64,000 nucleotides of DNA from Pascua guehoae (Eukaryota > Basidiomycota > Tremellomycetes > Trichosporonales > Trichosporonaceae), in the NCBI GenBank assembly GCA_001600415.1, contig BCJX01000003.1, positions 1,917,167 through 1,981,166 of the forward strand, in the 5' to 3' direction. A model generated the notes under the pieces. The model saw only the letters and a program-made list of their open reading frames with translations. It was not told the DNA's origin and did no database searches. The translations under genes and the position numbers were made by a program. Below, piece after piece: positions 25,234 through 35,869 of the stretch (position 1 is its first letter; every line of letters begins with the position of its first letter).

Positions 25234-25810
25234 TCTCGGATTTAAGAGGCAGTTGTGCTAGTGCTGCTCGCACTGTGTTGTACCCAGCAAGGCCTTGGCA
25301 CCGAAGCACCTGACATCATCTCGGGAGTGTTGAACGCGTGGCGCCCCTGGAAATCGCATTAGGGTACAAGAACCGCTCCCTTGTCATCCCCGAGCACCGC
25401 GCCGCCTGGATACAGCGCAAAAAGGAGTTTGATCGTTTCCTTGGGCTTGCCGAGCCGATACCGGGGGAGGAATTTTAAGTGAGGCATGAAACAGTGGGTC
25501 CAACTGAAGCTAATCGCAGTGTCGAAGATTTTGTCGCGCCGTTGCCCGAGGCGAACCTCAAGGGTGTCATTGCGCTGTATCGAGCCGACGCCGATCCGCC
25601 AGAGGGCTGACCATGCCGCCTTGAGCGTCTCCGCGGCGAGTGGCATACCTGGTTGCCGGGAATCGCCAAGCTGGACCCAGACGGCAAGATCCCCCGTAAC
25701 AGCGACGGCATGCCAACGCTAATGTTCCAACCTACGTCGGCAACCGATGACATTTTGCAGCTTCTGGCGCGTGTTCTGCTGCGACAGCAGAACCTGTGCA
25801 GCGGCACGTA

Positions 25811-26610
25811 CAGGGTATGAAAAATAGGTCATGAGGCACCCCCAGTGGACACCATCACCGCTGACCATACATTTTGTTGTCTACAAGGCCATGCATGTCT
25901 GTTAAAATTACAACAAAACTCTTGCTGAATAGGTATGCATTGTAGCTATTCAGAACCATGACTGAACATGCATTTATTGTACAAACCAACGGACAGGTGG
26001 AGACAGAATGTCGCTATCTCCATCTTATGGGGAGTAATACAAGATGCTGGTTCCCCTTTGCCCCCCCCCCCCCCCCATTAGCACTGTAAGTTCTGCTTTA
26101 AAACGTCTAAGAGACCCCCCAAATCACTCACAAGGCTGTCTGAGAGTGGTCTGTGGAATACTAAATGAAATAAAATTGCCAACAGGTGGTATGCCACTCT
26201 GGGATGCGCAAATCAGAATGCCCCTGTTCAACTCTACCACACTTAAATTCTCCCAAGCATGCTGGAAGACTGGAAGGACGATGTTAGACAATGCTATTGG
26301 GCCCCCTTCATCATGTGAGATGGTTCAAATACCCATACTACCATGATCTGAGTCAATGAGAAAGGAAATGTGGACTACAGTATGAAAATTCAATATCGAA
26401 ATGTCAGAGCTTCAGTACCATTAGGAATGCATGTGCTGTTCTCAGCCAAGCGATTTCCTGGTGCATTAGTTCCATATCTTGGGACAATGTATGCAAAGTT
26501 TCACCTCTCTAACTGTCATGGATGTTGGCAATTAATTCCTCGGGTCCAAGTGTTCAATGCGGTGCGGGGTTGAAAGTGGCAACGTCTCATCATTTATTTT
26601 CCATAGCCTG
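25811..26610. mobile_element. 800-bp TA-flanked DNA transposon insertion in copy C
   Basis: The ends are imperfect inverted repeats of about 25 bp (left CAGGGTATGAAAAATA, right end reverse-complemented CAGGCTATGGAAAATA). TA flanks both sides at 25809-25810 and 26611-26612. Removing the element plus one TA restores the family reading frame (CSGT then YPPDLRQ). The interior is more AT-rich than the neighbourhood, contains a poly-C run at 26061-26077 and a 100-codon ORF (26044-26346) with no recognised transposase. Probably a non-autonomous Tc1/mariner-like element. Confidence 0.85.
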
Positions 26611-29045
26611 TACCCGCCTGACCTGCGGCAGTCCGAGCGCGACGTGCTGTACCACATCATGCGTGAAGTGGTAGAGCTTGGCTACGATCGTGGCGGGTAT
26701 CAGGGCACGCGCGATCGGGCAACGGGGGTGGCCCATTGCTATGCCGGTATCGGCTATTACCCACTCAGGCCGAGTCTCTACGTACTCTCGCGCCTGTCAC
26801 GCAGAGCCAGGGAGCGTTGGCCCAGCCGAGCAAGCTGGGGGCGTTGTCGAGCGCGAACTCGAGCTCGACTCTGAAGAGCCGCTCAACGCCTATGACGGAC
26901 CACAAGTAGATTGGCAAAGCCGTGCAAATTGCGGTCTGGAACTGTGGCGTGTCAACGTCTTTCGCGGTCGCCGCCGACCTGCTGCGCTGGCGGAACTTGT
27001 GGATTCCAATCGTGAGTATTTCACGTTTTATGCCTGATTGACATGTCTAGGTCCGCTTCTACAGCACGTCGCCGACGTGCTTTACCAGCGTGGCATTTTG
27101 CCGCGTCTCAATCTGAGCGCGTTTCAGCCAACAACTGCCCTGGCCCGTCGGTGGCAGCGGAACGGCTATAGTCCGCTCGAGGCGGCGCTCGGGAAAAAGG
27201 TCGCGACGGAGATGAAGGTCAGGTTCGATTGCGCGGTAGAGCATCTGCGCTAAGAGAAGGTGAAACGCACGAAGGCGCAACAGGAGCATGACGCAGCTGG
27301 CTTCGCCGGCGAGTTTATCCTAGGCGTGAGTTGTGAGAGTTTGCATGCTCTGACAAAATACAGCACTGCTCGTCATGAGGAACGGCCCAAAGGCGGGACT
27401 GGGGTGGGCGCCAGGTGAGTTGTTGTGTGCACAACTTGCGCCTCTTGCTGACTGAAGACATGCCCTCATTGCATTAACACGCTCTTGAGGACGGCGCGGT
27501 GGACGAAGACATTGCAGCAGCTGGAGCAAATCGAGACGCTAGTGGATCACGTGGGCTGTCAAGGCTTCAGCGCGGCGTCCTGGTCTCGACGTCTTCACTT
27601 CATTTCGTTCTAGGCGACTGTGTGTCCAGAGACGAGCGGGTGGCCATTGACGAGGTCGCCCAGTTGCCATCTGTCCCGCACGAATTTTTTGGCGAACTGG
27701 CGTCGATCTCAACCGGGCGCATGCCCTGCCCATTTCCGAGCGTCCACCCGTTGCAGTATCGCGCAGACGAGTGCGTGTCATGCAAGAGGACAAGGTACTT
27801 GTACAGCCGTGACAAGTGCCTGTCGTGCTACCAGATGGGCCGGTACGCAGCGCGTCTCACCCATCACATCTGCGCCCGCCCAAGGTGTAAGCGCACGGCG
27901 TCGCTAGGGGTGGCACAAGGATAAAGGTGCCCCTGGCAATTGGGTGAGTGGTGCTTCATCGGAAGACAGACGTGGGAGATGGCTTACACCCCAAGATCTG
28001 CCACCTATGCTACGATAACGAGCGGAAGGCACCCATCCGCGCGCAGGCCATCGAGTTCCTTCGACAGCAAGCGCAGCCGGCTGAAGGAGCGGACAAGACC
28101 ATTGAGCCGGACAGCGAAGACAGTGCAAAGGAGGACCCGCTTGGCGGCCCCATTTGTGTCGCGTGCCGCCAGCCCACCAAGTCGGGCAACCGTCGCGAAG
28201 TCGAAGGGGAGCCCGGTTTGCGGGTGAGTATTTCGTTGCATGACGCTCCTGGCTCCTGCCTGATACACCTAGCGTTGCGATACCCATCATTCCAAAACCA
28301 TCCTGTATAATAGGGACTACCGGACGAGGAAAAAGAAAGAGAAGCAGGTGAAGAAGGACCTCGGGAAAGCGGTACCGACAGCTCATCCCGCCGAGGACGG
28401 GTATATGCACTTTGAACCATGGTCATGAACAAAGCCAAGATCACCCCCGCAGCTGTCAAAACACGCCCAACGGGAGAGGACAGAGTGCTCCTCTGATGCG
28501 AGTGTCAAGTATCCCGCTGCCACTGCACCGCTGGCTGCAGCCGTACACTGCACGGCGGCTAACAACGGATGAGCAATGCCGCCATGGCGCGTTTGAGCGC
28601 AACGTCCGTCTCACACTAACTACAGACAGGACATTGGCATATTGAACTAAAGGATGTCGAGCTCGAGCTGCGCCGCAAGACTTGCTCCTCTGAACCAACG
28701 AGTTCCTTGCCCACAAATGTCACTCATCCGCCGAGAACACCAGTACCATGGTTTGCCACGTCTGGGAGCTACTGTACTGCCGTGTACTCTAGGCCGCCTG
28801 GCTGTTGCCCCCCTGTCGCCTCGCTGTTACCTTGCTGTTGCCTCGCAGGGCGAAGTGTATCCTTGGCCTGCCAGCGATTCCGACCCCGTGTTCCTCGGAC
28901 GTCCAGACTGGAGCAGAGATGCAGCGCGCTTAGGGTCTGAGGGTATTGATGAACTCCTTTATGGGAAACCAAATGAGAGACCTAGGCGCTCTTCATCACT
29001 CCACTAGACTCTGATGGCCGCCCGTCCAATACAAGAACATTCGCA

Positions 29046-29126
29046 GGCAACGTGGCGGAGTGGTTAACGCGGTTGACTCGAAATCAACTTCCTTCGGGAG
29101 CACATGTTCGAATCATGTCGTTGTCG
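29046..29126 (+). tRNA. tRNA-Ser(CGA)
   Basis: An 81-nt class II tRNA. The acceptor stem is GGCAACG/CGTTGTC with discriminator G. The D region is GGCGGAGTGGTTAACGC and the anticodon arm GTTGA-CTCGAAA-TCAAC has anticodon CGA at 29079-29081. A long variable arm (CTTCCTTCGGGAG) precedes the T arm ACATG-TTCGAAT-CATGT. It reads UCG codons and has no intron. A T-run (29136-29140) follows as a Pol III terminator. It sits directly before the CGEC finger exon of copy C. Confidence 0.95.
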
Positions 29127-29453
29127 AGCATCTTTACTTTTTAGGTCCAAGTGTGGGGAATGTGGTGAGCCACTGTTACTCAATCACGGCATTGAGATTC
29201 CTGACAAGCTGGGACATTGGGTGAGTATTTTTTTGGGAAGGGTGATCATGGCTTATCCCATGAGCGGTGCCGCAGCTGTTACAACAAGATGTACCATGCG
29301 AACCTCAAAAGGTGGCGAACGCCCTTAAGACTGGCGTTACAGACAAGCTTCCAACGCCTCAGCCGAAGAAACAGAAGGCGACTACATGCTGTGTCTGCAA
29401 CAATACTGATTGGGCGCGAGGCACATAAAATCCCCCAGGTTCGGGGGGGGGGG

Positions 29454-30087
29454 NNNNNNNNNNNNNNNNNNNNNNNNNNNNNNNNNNNNNNNNNNNNNNN
29501 NNNNNNNNNNNNNNNNNNNNNNNNNNNNNNNNNNNNNNNNNNNNNNNNNNNNNNNNNNNNNNNNNNNNNNNNNNNNNNNNNNNNNNNNNNNNNNNNNNNN
29601 NNNNNNNNNNNNNNNNNNNNNNNNNNNNNNNNNNNNNNNNNNNNNNNNNNNNNNNNNNNNNNNNNNNNNNNNNNNNNNNNNNNNNNNNNNNNNNNNNNNN
29701 NNNNNNNNNNNNNNNNNNNNNNNNNNNNNNNNNNNNNNNNNNNNNNNNNNNNNNNNNNNNNNNNNNNNNNNNNNNNNNNNNNNNNNNNNNNNNNNNNNNN
29801 NNNNNNNNNNNNNNNNNNNNNNNNNNNNNNNNNNNNNNNNNNNNNNNNNNNNNNNNNNNNNNNNNNNNNNNNNNNNNNNNNNNNNNNNNNNNNNNNNNNN
29901 NNNNNNNNNNNNNNNNNNNNNNNNNNNNNNNNNNNNNNNNNNNNNNNNNNNNNNNNNNNNNNNNNNNNNNNNNNNNNNNNNNNNNNNNNNNNNNNNNNNN
30001 NNNNNNNNNNNNNNNNNNNNNNNNNNNNNNNNNNNNNNNNNNNNNNNNNNNNNNNNNNNNNNNNNNNNNNNNNNNNNNNNNNNNNNN
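29454..30087. other. Assembly gap (634 N)
   Basis: A run of N bordered by G homopolymers on both sides. It cuts the 3' end of copy C. Two smaller gaps lie next to C runs at 57581-57582 and 57810. Confidence 0.98.
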
Positions 30088-31136
30088 GGGGGGCGGAGGA
30101 GACCTGAGATGATAGGGCCAGGCTGTGTTGAATTTCTCTAGCACGGTGCAAATTCTTTATCTTTTTCTTTTGCACGGATTGGTTTCATACCGTTGAGAGG
30201 GCAACTGGGCGGATTCGCTTCATGAACATGTTTCTGGGAACGCGGGTGAGAGTGTGTACCATTACAAAGCCAAACGCGTAGAGTAGAGTCGGAATATGTG
30301 TTGGTGTTTAATATGGCGACCAAGGCGCCGGCCTTCAGCCCACGCCTCTCATTTAATACTTGTTTCCTTCTCTGTACCATGCATGCAACACATCGTCATT
30401 CATCTTGACAACCATATGGACAAGAAGATTACTCCAGGCTTTGTTGCCCTACGAACAGGCGACATGCAATCCGATGCGGAATGGCGGCCACTGGTATACC
30501 GGTACAGCAATTGCGGCACTTTCCCCAGAAGCTGTCACTGACCATTACGCTTCTCGTGTATGCCAAGGCGGAGGTGGCGGGTGACGCAACAACGCAAAAC
30601 CTTGGCTGGGGAGCGAAACAGCCTGGGTGGGTCGGGGTGTTTCCGATGAGGTACAAGGAGAGATTATTGTGTTGGGAGGTCGAGCCGAGAAGAGTCATGG
30701 AGGTCGACGAGACGGGCGGGTGAGACGGGACAGTGTAGTCGTCATGTTCTTTGCCATGCGGTGCAGTGGCAGTGCATGCTTGGCTTCTTGGCGCGAGAAA
30801 CTGATCGGCATGGCCGGCATGCTCGGCATGGCCGGTAACACTCACTCAGGCACGTCGTTCCATGCGGATCGACAACAACGGCGAACCCCGTCCCTCGTGC
30901 CTGTGTGCACCGCCACAGCGTCATTCGGCCATGCAGGACTTTAGTGACCGCAGTCGGTCACCTATAATGATGGTGGGTAACAACACCGCCTCTGTGCTTA
31001 ACCCCAATGCACGCGATGGCACGCATTGCGCGTTAGATAATGGGTAGGCTTGGCATGCATATAACTAGGCGCCACACTCGTTATTCTGCTTGTCTTCCAT
31101 CGGCGCCCACTCTCGCCCACAACGTTCCAGTACAGT
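30088..31136. other. Region without a supported gene
   Basis: Follows the assembly gap. No ORF here is convincing. The 3' end should contain the promoter of the aspartic-protease-like gene. Confidence 0.4.
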
Positions 31137-32872
31137 ATGCTTCTCTCCGACCTGACCCTCCTTGCCGCAGTGTCAATTCCGCTCGTTGCCGGTCAACAGC
31201 ATGGCCAGAGACAGACTGGCCCCATCACCCTTCCCCTCGTTCGACACACACCTCGCAACAACTTGGTCAAGCGCGATGGCGCCGAAGCCAGGTAAGGTCT
31301 CTAGGACAACCTCCGCAGACGCTCATTCCCAGCATCTTTACCAATCCCGTGTTCACCAGTTACAATGTAAATGTGACTGTAGGGTAAGTGTCTACGATTT
31401 CGGATTGTCGAGGCCACTAACCATCAGCACGCCACCCCAGACTGTCACTCTGGCCTTGCAGAGCTACTCTTCGGATCTGACACTGTTCTCTGGGTGCATG
31501 GAGGTGCTCCTTCCTGCGAGCGTCAGCCTTCGGGAACCGATGGCGTATTCTACAATGCGAGTCTGTCCACTAGCTTCTCGACCGACAATCAAAGAATTCC
31601 CCCTGTCGCTCCCCAGAATGACAGCGAGGGCATTGCTGCCAACGAAACGGTGGAATTTGCAGGGCAGAGTACGACGCAGGCGTTTGGTGAGTATTCCAAA
31701 CGGGGGCGGCATTAACCTATCCTAGTATACAATGACCGCGACACGATGACAGGACAACTGTATCGGGTTGCAGGCTACTTGGGCTTTGGCCTTGAGGGAG
31801 GGGCCACCAACTCGTCTCTCTGGCAGACGCTATCTGCCCAGTGGCCCAAGCCAGTGTTCGGTATCTACCTTGGGCAGCATACGGCAACTACGTCTCGTTA
31901 CACTTCCAACGACAATGATGGCTTTGAGACCACAATCGAACTTGGTCAGATCACACTTGGGTGAGTACGGAGAGCCCCTGGAGTATGCCCAGGACGATGG
32001 ATGCTGACGAGATACAGGGGCCTCAACCAGAGTCTCTACACTGGCGACGTCAAGTACTTTGACCTGGTCAACAAGTCGTTCTGGTCTGCCCCTCTCGATG
32101 GGCTCAAAGTCGGCGATGACACCATCGAGGCAAAATTCAACGACGGCTCAAAGCTGAACATTTCACCCAGCATTAATTTGGCACAGCAATTCAGCTTTAT
32201 GCCCGACTCTGTCATCGATGTGTTGCACGCAAAGATTCCTGGTGCTGAAAAGCACGAGTTTTGCTTGAAGGCATGTGACCCAAGGGGCGTAAACATGACA
32301 GTGTATCAGGTCCCGTGCAACACGCTGTCGCCCATCACCTTTACGTTTGGTAACATGGACATTACGGCCAATGCGAGCCAGTGGATCCGGCCTTTGTTTG
32401 ACATGCAGCGAGCAGACGGGTTTGAGACCAATGACACGGTTTGCATCAGCATGCTTACTGCAAGCGATGTCGGTGCCGATGAGCAAACCAACCGGTACGT
32501 CACTCGGCATAAATTGCAATGTAAATGTGCCGCTGATCCAAAACCAGGTTCTACTTGGGATGGCAGTTTTTGCAGAATGTCTACATGGTGTTCAACTACG
32601 GCGACAACTACCAGCTCGGGATTGCCCAGCTGGCTCCTGGCCTTCCCGTCCTCAACGGTGACCTAGTTGCCCAGGAGAACGGCTGGGAACCCACCGGGCC
32701 GGGCAAGAGCGGTGCGCTCGCCGCCGCTTCCGCTGCAAAGGCCACTGCCACTGCCGGTGCGGGAGGGGCAGAAACAGACGACAGCAATGCTGCCGCGCAT
32801 TTGGACGTCAGGGTCGTAACCACTATTGCGGCTGTGCTCCTTGGCATTCTTGGAGGCTCGTCGTTGTTCTAG
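31137..32872 (+). CDS. Pepsin-like (A1) GPI protein lacking catalytic aspartates, one frame break
   Basis: Six exons: 31137-31291, 31333-31383, 31428-31686, 31726-31960, 32018-32494 and 32548-32872. A signal peptide (MLLSDLTLLAAVSIPLVAG) leads to YNVNVTVGTPPQTVTLAL, the strand before the first catalytic Asp in pepsins. Where DTGSS is expected (about residues 80-84) the sequence reads QSYSS. Later pepsin blocks LWVHGG, YNASLSTSF, GYLGFGLEG, FGIYLG and ELGQITLGGL are present. At the second site, before SFMPDSVIDVLHAKIPGA, the usual D-[ST]-G is replaced by SINLAQQ. The C-terminus is Ser/Ala-rich with a hydrophobic GPI-anchor signal (TTIAAVLLGILGG). The frame shifts by one base inside exon 3 between SSDL and LWVHGG (31475-31490), either a real lesion or a sequence error. 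It is probably a non-enzymatic surface protein or a decaying gene. Confidence 0.8.
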
Positions 32873-33104
32873 TCGTTGTTGCAGTCAATCTTTCGCTCGA
32901 CCACGTGCCTTGGTCGGACTCTCGCTGAATCTCGATCTACTTTTCACTTTGTACTTGATTTCATGCAAACTCGTTCGCCTCGTTCCTCAATAACCGTCCA
33001 TGCACTTTTTGGATGCCCATCCCTAAACTACATACCATGGAGTTTGCACTAATTTTGTTGCAAGTTGTTGCGCTGGTATGGTCCTGACACTCGCGCGCGT
33101 TGTA

Positions 33105-33381
33105 CAGGCACGACAGCAAAGTATTGACACTGCCACATTGAGCTCGGTCGCACGCATGCAGGGCCTGGTACATGAACTGCAGGAGAATGTAGGCACCGCA
33201 GTCTCCCACTCTTGTCTCGAGATCGTGGTCCTTGATCATGGTGGGTGCATAATATGGTGGAACTTATCCTGACGCACGGCTTCCTACCCGTACCGTCGGA
33301 TTGATGCAGAGAGTGCCCATGCTCAACATCGAGCGGGCCTGAGCTCAATGTGGCAGTCTCAATACTTTGGGGTCGTACCTG
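33105..33381. mobile_element. TA-flanked MITE, family M2 copy 1
   Basis: 277 bp with about 41-bp terminal inverted repeats (left CAGGCACGACAGCAAAGTAT, right end CAATACTTTGGGGTCGTACC then TG), roughly 90% identical. TA is on both sides (33103-33104, 33382-33383). The inner end of each repeat is GAGCTCAATGTGGCAGT or its complement. Confidence 0.8.
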
Positions 33382-33718
33382 TACGTCCAGCTGTAGTGCC
33401 CCCTTGCATTCTGGTTTCTCTCTATGTTAGGGCGTGTCAACATTTACAACAACTTCGGGACAAGGTTCCGAGAGAATTGGGTTCCCCTAAGAGGTGGGAA
33501 TATTCGCTGCTGCACCCGCCCCAGTGGTACTAGTTTCCTGTGGTCGGTGCACGGATGGATGCAGAGAGCTCCTATCCAGAGATTGTTTGCACCAGCCTGG
33601 TTGCTGCGTAAATGGTGGGTGTGACGCTTGTGTTTATCCCATTGTGCGCCTAGCGCCGTTTCTGAACTGCCACGTGATGCACCGCCACCAAAAGTTGACG
33701 CGGTAGCGTTTTATGGTA

Positions 33719-33855
33719 CACGTGGATCTGGGAAGTATTGAGGCTGCCAGTCTGGTCTAGTCGAGGTTGGGCCGGGAGACACTCTGCACCAATTGCACGC
33801 CGCCCTGCATACGTGTATCCTTGCTTAATGCGGTGGTCTCATGACTTTTCGCCTG
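33719..33855. mobile_element. TA-flanked MITE, family M2 copy 2 (short)
   Basis: 137 bp. The left end CACGTGGATCTGGGAAGTAT and the inner GGCTGCCAG match copy 1. The right end GGTCTCATGACTTTTCGCCTG matches the right end of the copy at 51757. TA flanks at 33717-33718 and 33856-33857. Confidence 0.6.
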
Positions 33856-34154
33856 TATGGCAATTCCGATTTCAACAGATTGCAGCCAGAATCACCTTCG
33901 TGACTGGCGGCGTGGCAACATTAAAAGGTGCCATCCCAACCGACCTCTGATAGCTGCACGGTCCTTTACCGTATTAAGCGCTCTAGACCGACAAGCTGAC
34001 CCAAGCAGGTCACATTGATACTCTTACCAAGGCTCCTTTTGTGAACAACTTTCATAAACACCCTGACGCGCTTGTATAAATGTCATTGATGGAATCGTGC
34101 CGAGTAGCGCCATGTATAAAACTACAATAGAGACACGAAACGACGCCCAGCTAC

Positions 34155-35198
34155 CTACAAGTGCCTTACCAACAGTCCGGTCCTATTGCACAATATTGGT
34201 TCCCCTCCGATGAAGCGAGGGCCACGGCACGGCTGCGTGGCCATACCCCAAGCCTCTTCGCCCACCATCTCGCGGTACTCTTCCCTGCTCTGAAACACCA
34301 CATGTGGCAATGTGGACAATGCAAGCTTCCGAGCCTCGCCTTGAAGCCACTCGAAGAACGATGTGGCCATCTCGGACGCTGTGCCCTCCCCAAAGCCGTG
34401 CACCGAAGGGAGCAGCTGGAAGAGGCCGACGATTGTGTATGCCGCGCCAGGTTTTCCTTTCTCCAGGGCGCATTTGTGCGAGTGGACTAAGGCCTTTAAC
34501 CGATCGCGCACCTGGAATCCGTCTGGGGTATGGAGCTCCGAGGTGCAGAAAACGAGGTAGACCTCATCGAGCGCCGTGGTGCGGGGGATGATGCGACTGA
34601 GGCTGTCCATTCGATCGCCGAGAGAAACGATGCACTTTTTGGCCTCCTTCTGGGGAATCGGGGGGTTGAAGCCTTCGGACAAGATGCGTCCCATCGACTG
34701 GAAGATAACGTGCGTGAGGATGGTCGCTCGGGAGATCGCAGGGAGCGGAAGCCGAATGTGTCCATAATTGTCTTGCTTGGTGAGGATAATGCGCACGTGT
34801 GGAAATGCGGTGCAAACCTCCAACATGGTAGCGGGAGTGACACGGTGACGGACAATGGCCACGTCGAGACAAACGGTGTACCAGAGAGGGCGGACGGGGC
34901 TGAGCGTGCAGTGGGCCATGCTGGCAATGCGGCGCCTGTTGGGAGTGTACGCTGTAGTCTTCTCAATGACCGGGATCATCTCAATGAGCGGTAGACGCTC
35001 CCCAAAAGGCGATTCCACTATCAGTTCCGTCACTCCCTCGTCGTCACGCACCAGAACGTGTCGGAAAAGGATCCTATCCGCACGTTCTTGCCACTCTCGC
35101 GATGCAGCGCGGAGAGAAATTAGAGTGCCACGAGAGGCATGGGACCAGATCACATCGAGGATATGTGGGAAGGCGGTATGGTCGATGACCGGCGGCAT
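34155..35198 (-). CDS. Single-exon F-box-like protein
   Basis: One open frame of 347 residues without introns. The N-terminus (IDHTAFPHILDVIWSHAS, then TLISLRAASREWQERADRIL) has the pattern of an F-box: helix, L/W-x-x-I, then L-x-x-S-R-x-W. Such proteins recruit targets to SCF ubiquitin ligases through a variable C-terminal part. Here that part is a mixed alpha/beta region without recognised repeats (VYLVFCTSEL, YTIVGLFQLLPSVHGFG). Intronless F-box-like genes of this size are often lineage-expanded in basidiomycetes (general knowledge). The start is the ATG at 35198 just before the box. The assignment rests only on the N-terminal pattern. Confidence 0.7.
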   Translation of the reverse strand: MPPVIDHTAFPHILDVIWSHASRGTLISLRAASREWQERADRILFRHVLVRDDEGVTELIVESPFGERLPLIEMIPVIEKTTAYTPNRRRIASMAHCTLSPVRPLWYTVCLDVAIVRHRVTPATMLEVCTAFPHVRIILTKQDNYGHIRLPLPAISRATILTHVIFQSMGRILSEGFNPPIPQKEAKKCIVSLGDRMDSLSRIIPRTTALDEVYLVFCTSELHTPDGFQVRDRLKALVHSHKCALEKGKPGAAYTIVGLFQLLPSVHGFGEGTASEMATSFFEWLQGEARKLALSTLPHVVFQSREEYREMVGEEAWGMATQPCRGPRFIGGEPILCNRTGLLVRHL

Positions 35199-35495
35199 AG
35201 GGATGGAGATGGTACGAGCGTTGCGCTATATTGTGGGTAAGGTCGAGAGGGCTGATGGCCAGGGGGCTTGCTGTGTTGACGGCGGGGGTTGATATTGCCT
35301 GGAAGGGTTAGGTGTGACCACCTGGAATTGAAGGGGACAGACTCCAACGTGTGGGTTGGACCCTGTACTCACTTTGCAACGTGTAACTGGTGTGGAGCGT
35401 TGGGCCACTGTAGTGTGAAAAACGATCCCGTTGTCACGATGCCGGCGTCCAAATGGTACTTTTTGGGAGGTGTTCGGTGTGACGGAGAAGGAGAG

Positions 35496-35575
35496 TGGGT
35501 TGGCTTTGATGGAGGGAGGAGACTGGGTTGGCTTTAATGGAGGGAGGAGACTGGGTTGGGTTTAATGGAGGGATT
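35496..35575. repeat. 28-bp tandem repeat
   Basis: Nearly three copies of GGGTTGGCTTTAATGGAGGG-type units with AGGAGACT linkers. Confidence 0.8.
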
Positions 35576-35869
35576 GGTATGGAGAGTCGAGTGGCCGTAG
35601 TGTGGTCCCGACTGCCGTGTTCTCGAGATGACAGCCTCTGCTGAGGGTTGTGTTGGTGTAAGGGGAAGGGAAGGCGATTGCAGAGAGGGAGGTCTGCTGT
35701 TGAGAAGGGGAATGTTGGGAAAAGATTGGAGTGAACCGTTAGGGGGAGGGAGCTTGGTGAGCTCCGTGTCGCAATGAGCGATAGAGCAATGGATAGATTG
35801 AGTACGAGCGCGCGAGTACATGTAGAGCGCGGGCGGCGGCTCGAGCGTGGGTGCGAGGCTCGAGTCCTT

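Larger units (their letters stand above)
25360..29440 (+). pseudogene. Multi-finger CxxC protein, copy C (broken by a transposon)
   Basis: Third copy. Block 25500-25809 includes KIPRNSDGMPTLMFQ. It is interrupted by the 800-bp element 25811-26610, and the reading resumes as PPDLRQSERDVLYHIM, GTRDRATGVAHCYAG. After a 4-nt insertion the frame shifts to SRACHAEPG, then ELWRVNVFRGRRRP. An intron leads to PLLQHVADVLYQRGIL and RWQRNGYSPLEAALGKK. Fingers follow at 27770-29420: CVSC/CLSC, CARPRC/CHLC, CVAC (second pair degraded) and CGEC/CRSC, with GTGAGT introns before the second pair (27943, 28225 and 29221). In-frame stops after PPEG (about 25607) and EHLR (about 27251) add to the damage. The tail ends in TTCCVCNNTDWARGT and meets the assembly gap. 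Confidence 0.7.
32873..34154. other. Region with MITEs, no gene
   Basis: Between the aspartic-protease-like gene and the F-box-like gene, which end towards each other. It holds two TA-flanked MITE copies listed separately. Short ORFs are not supported. Confidence 0.5.
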
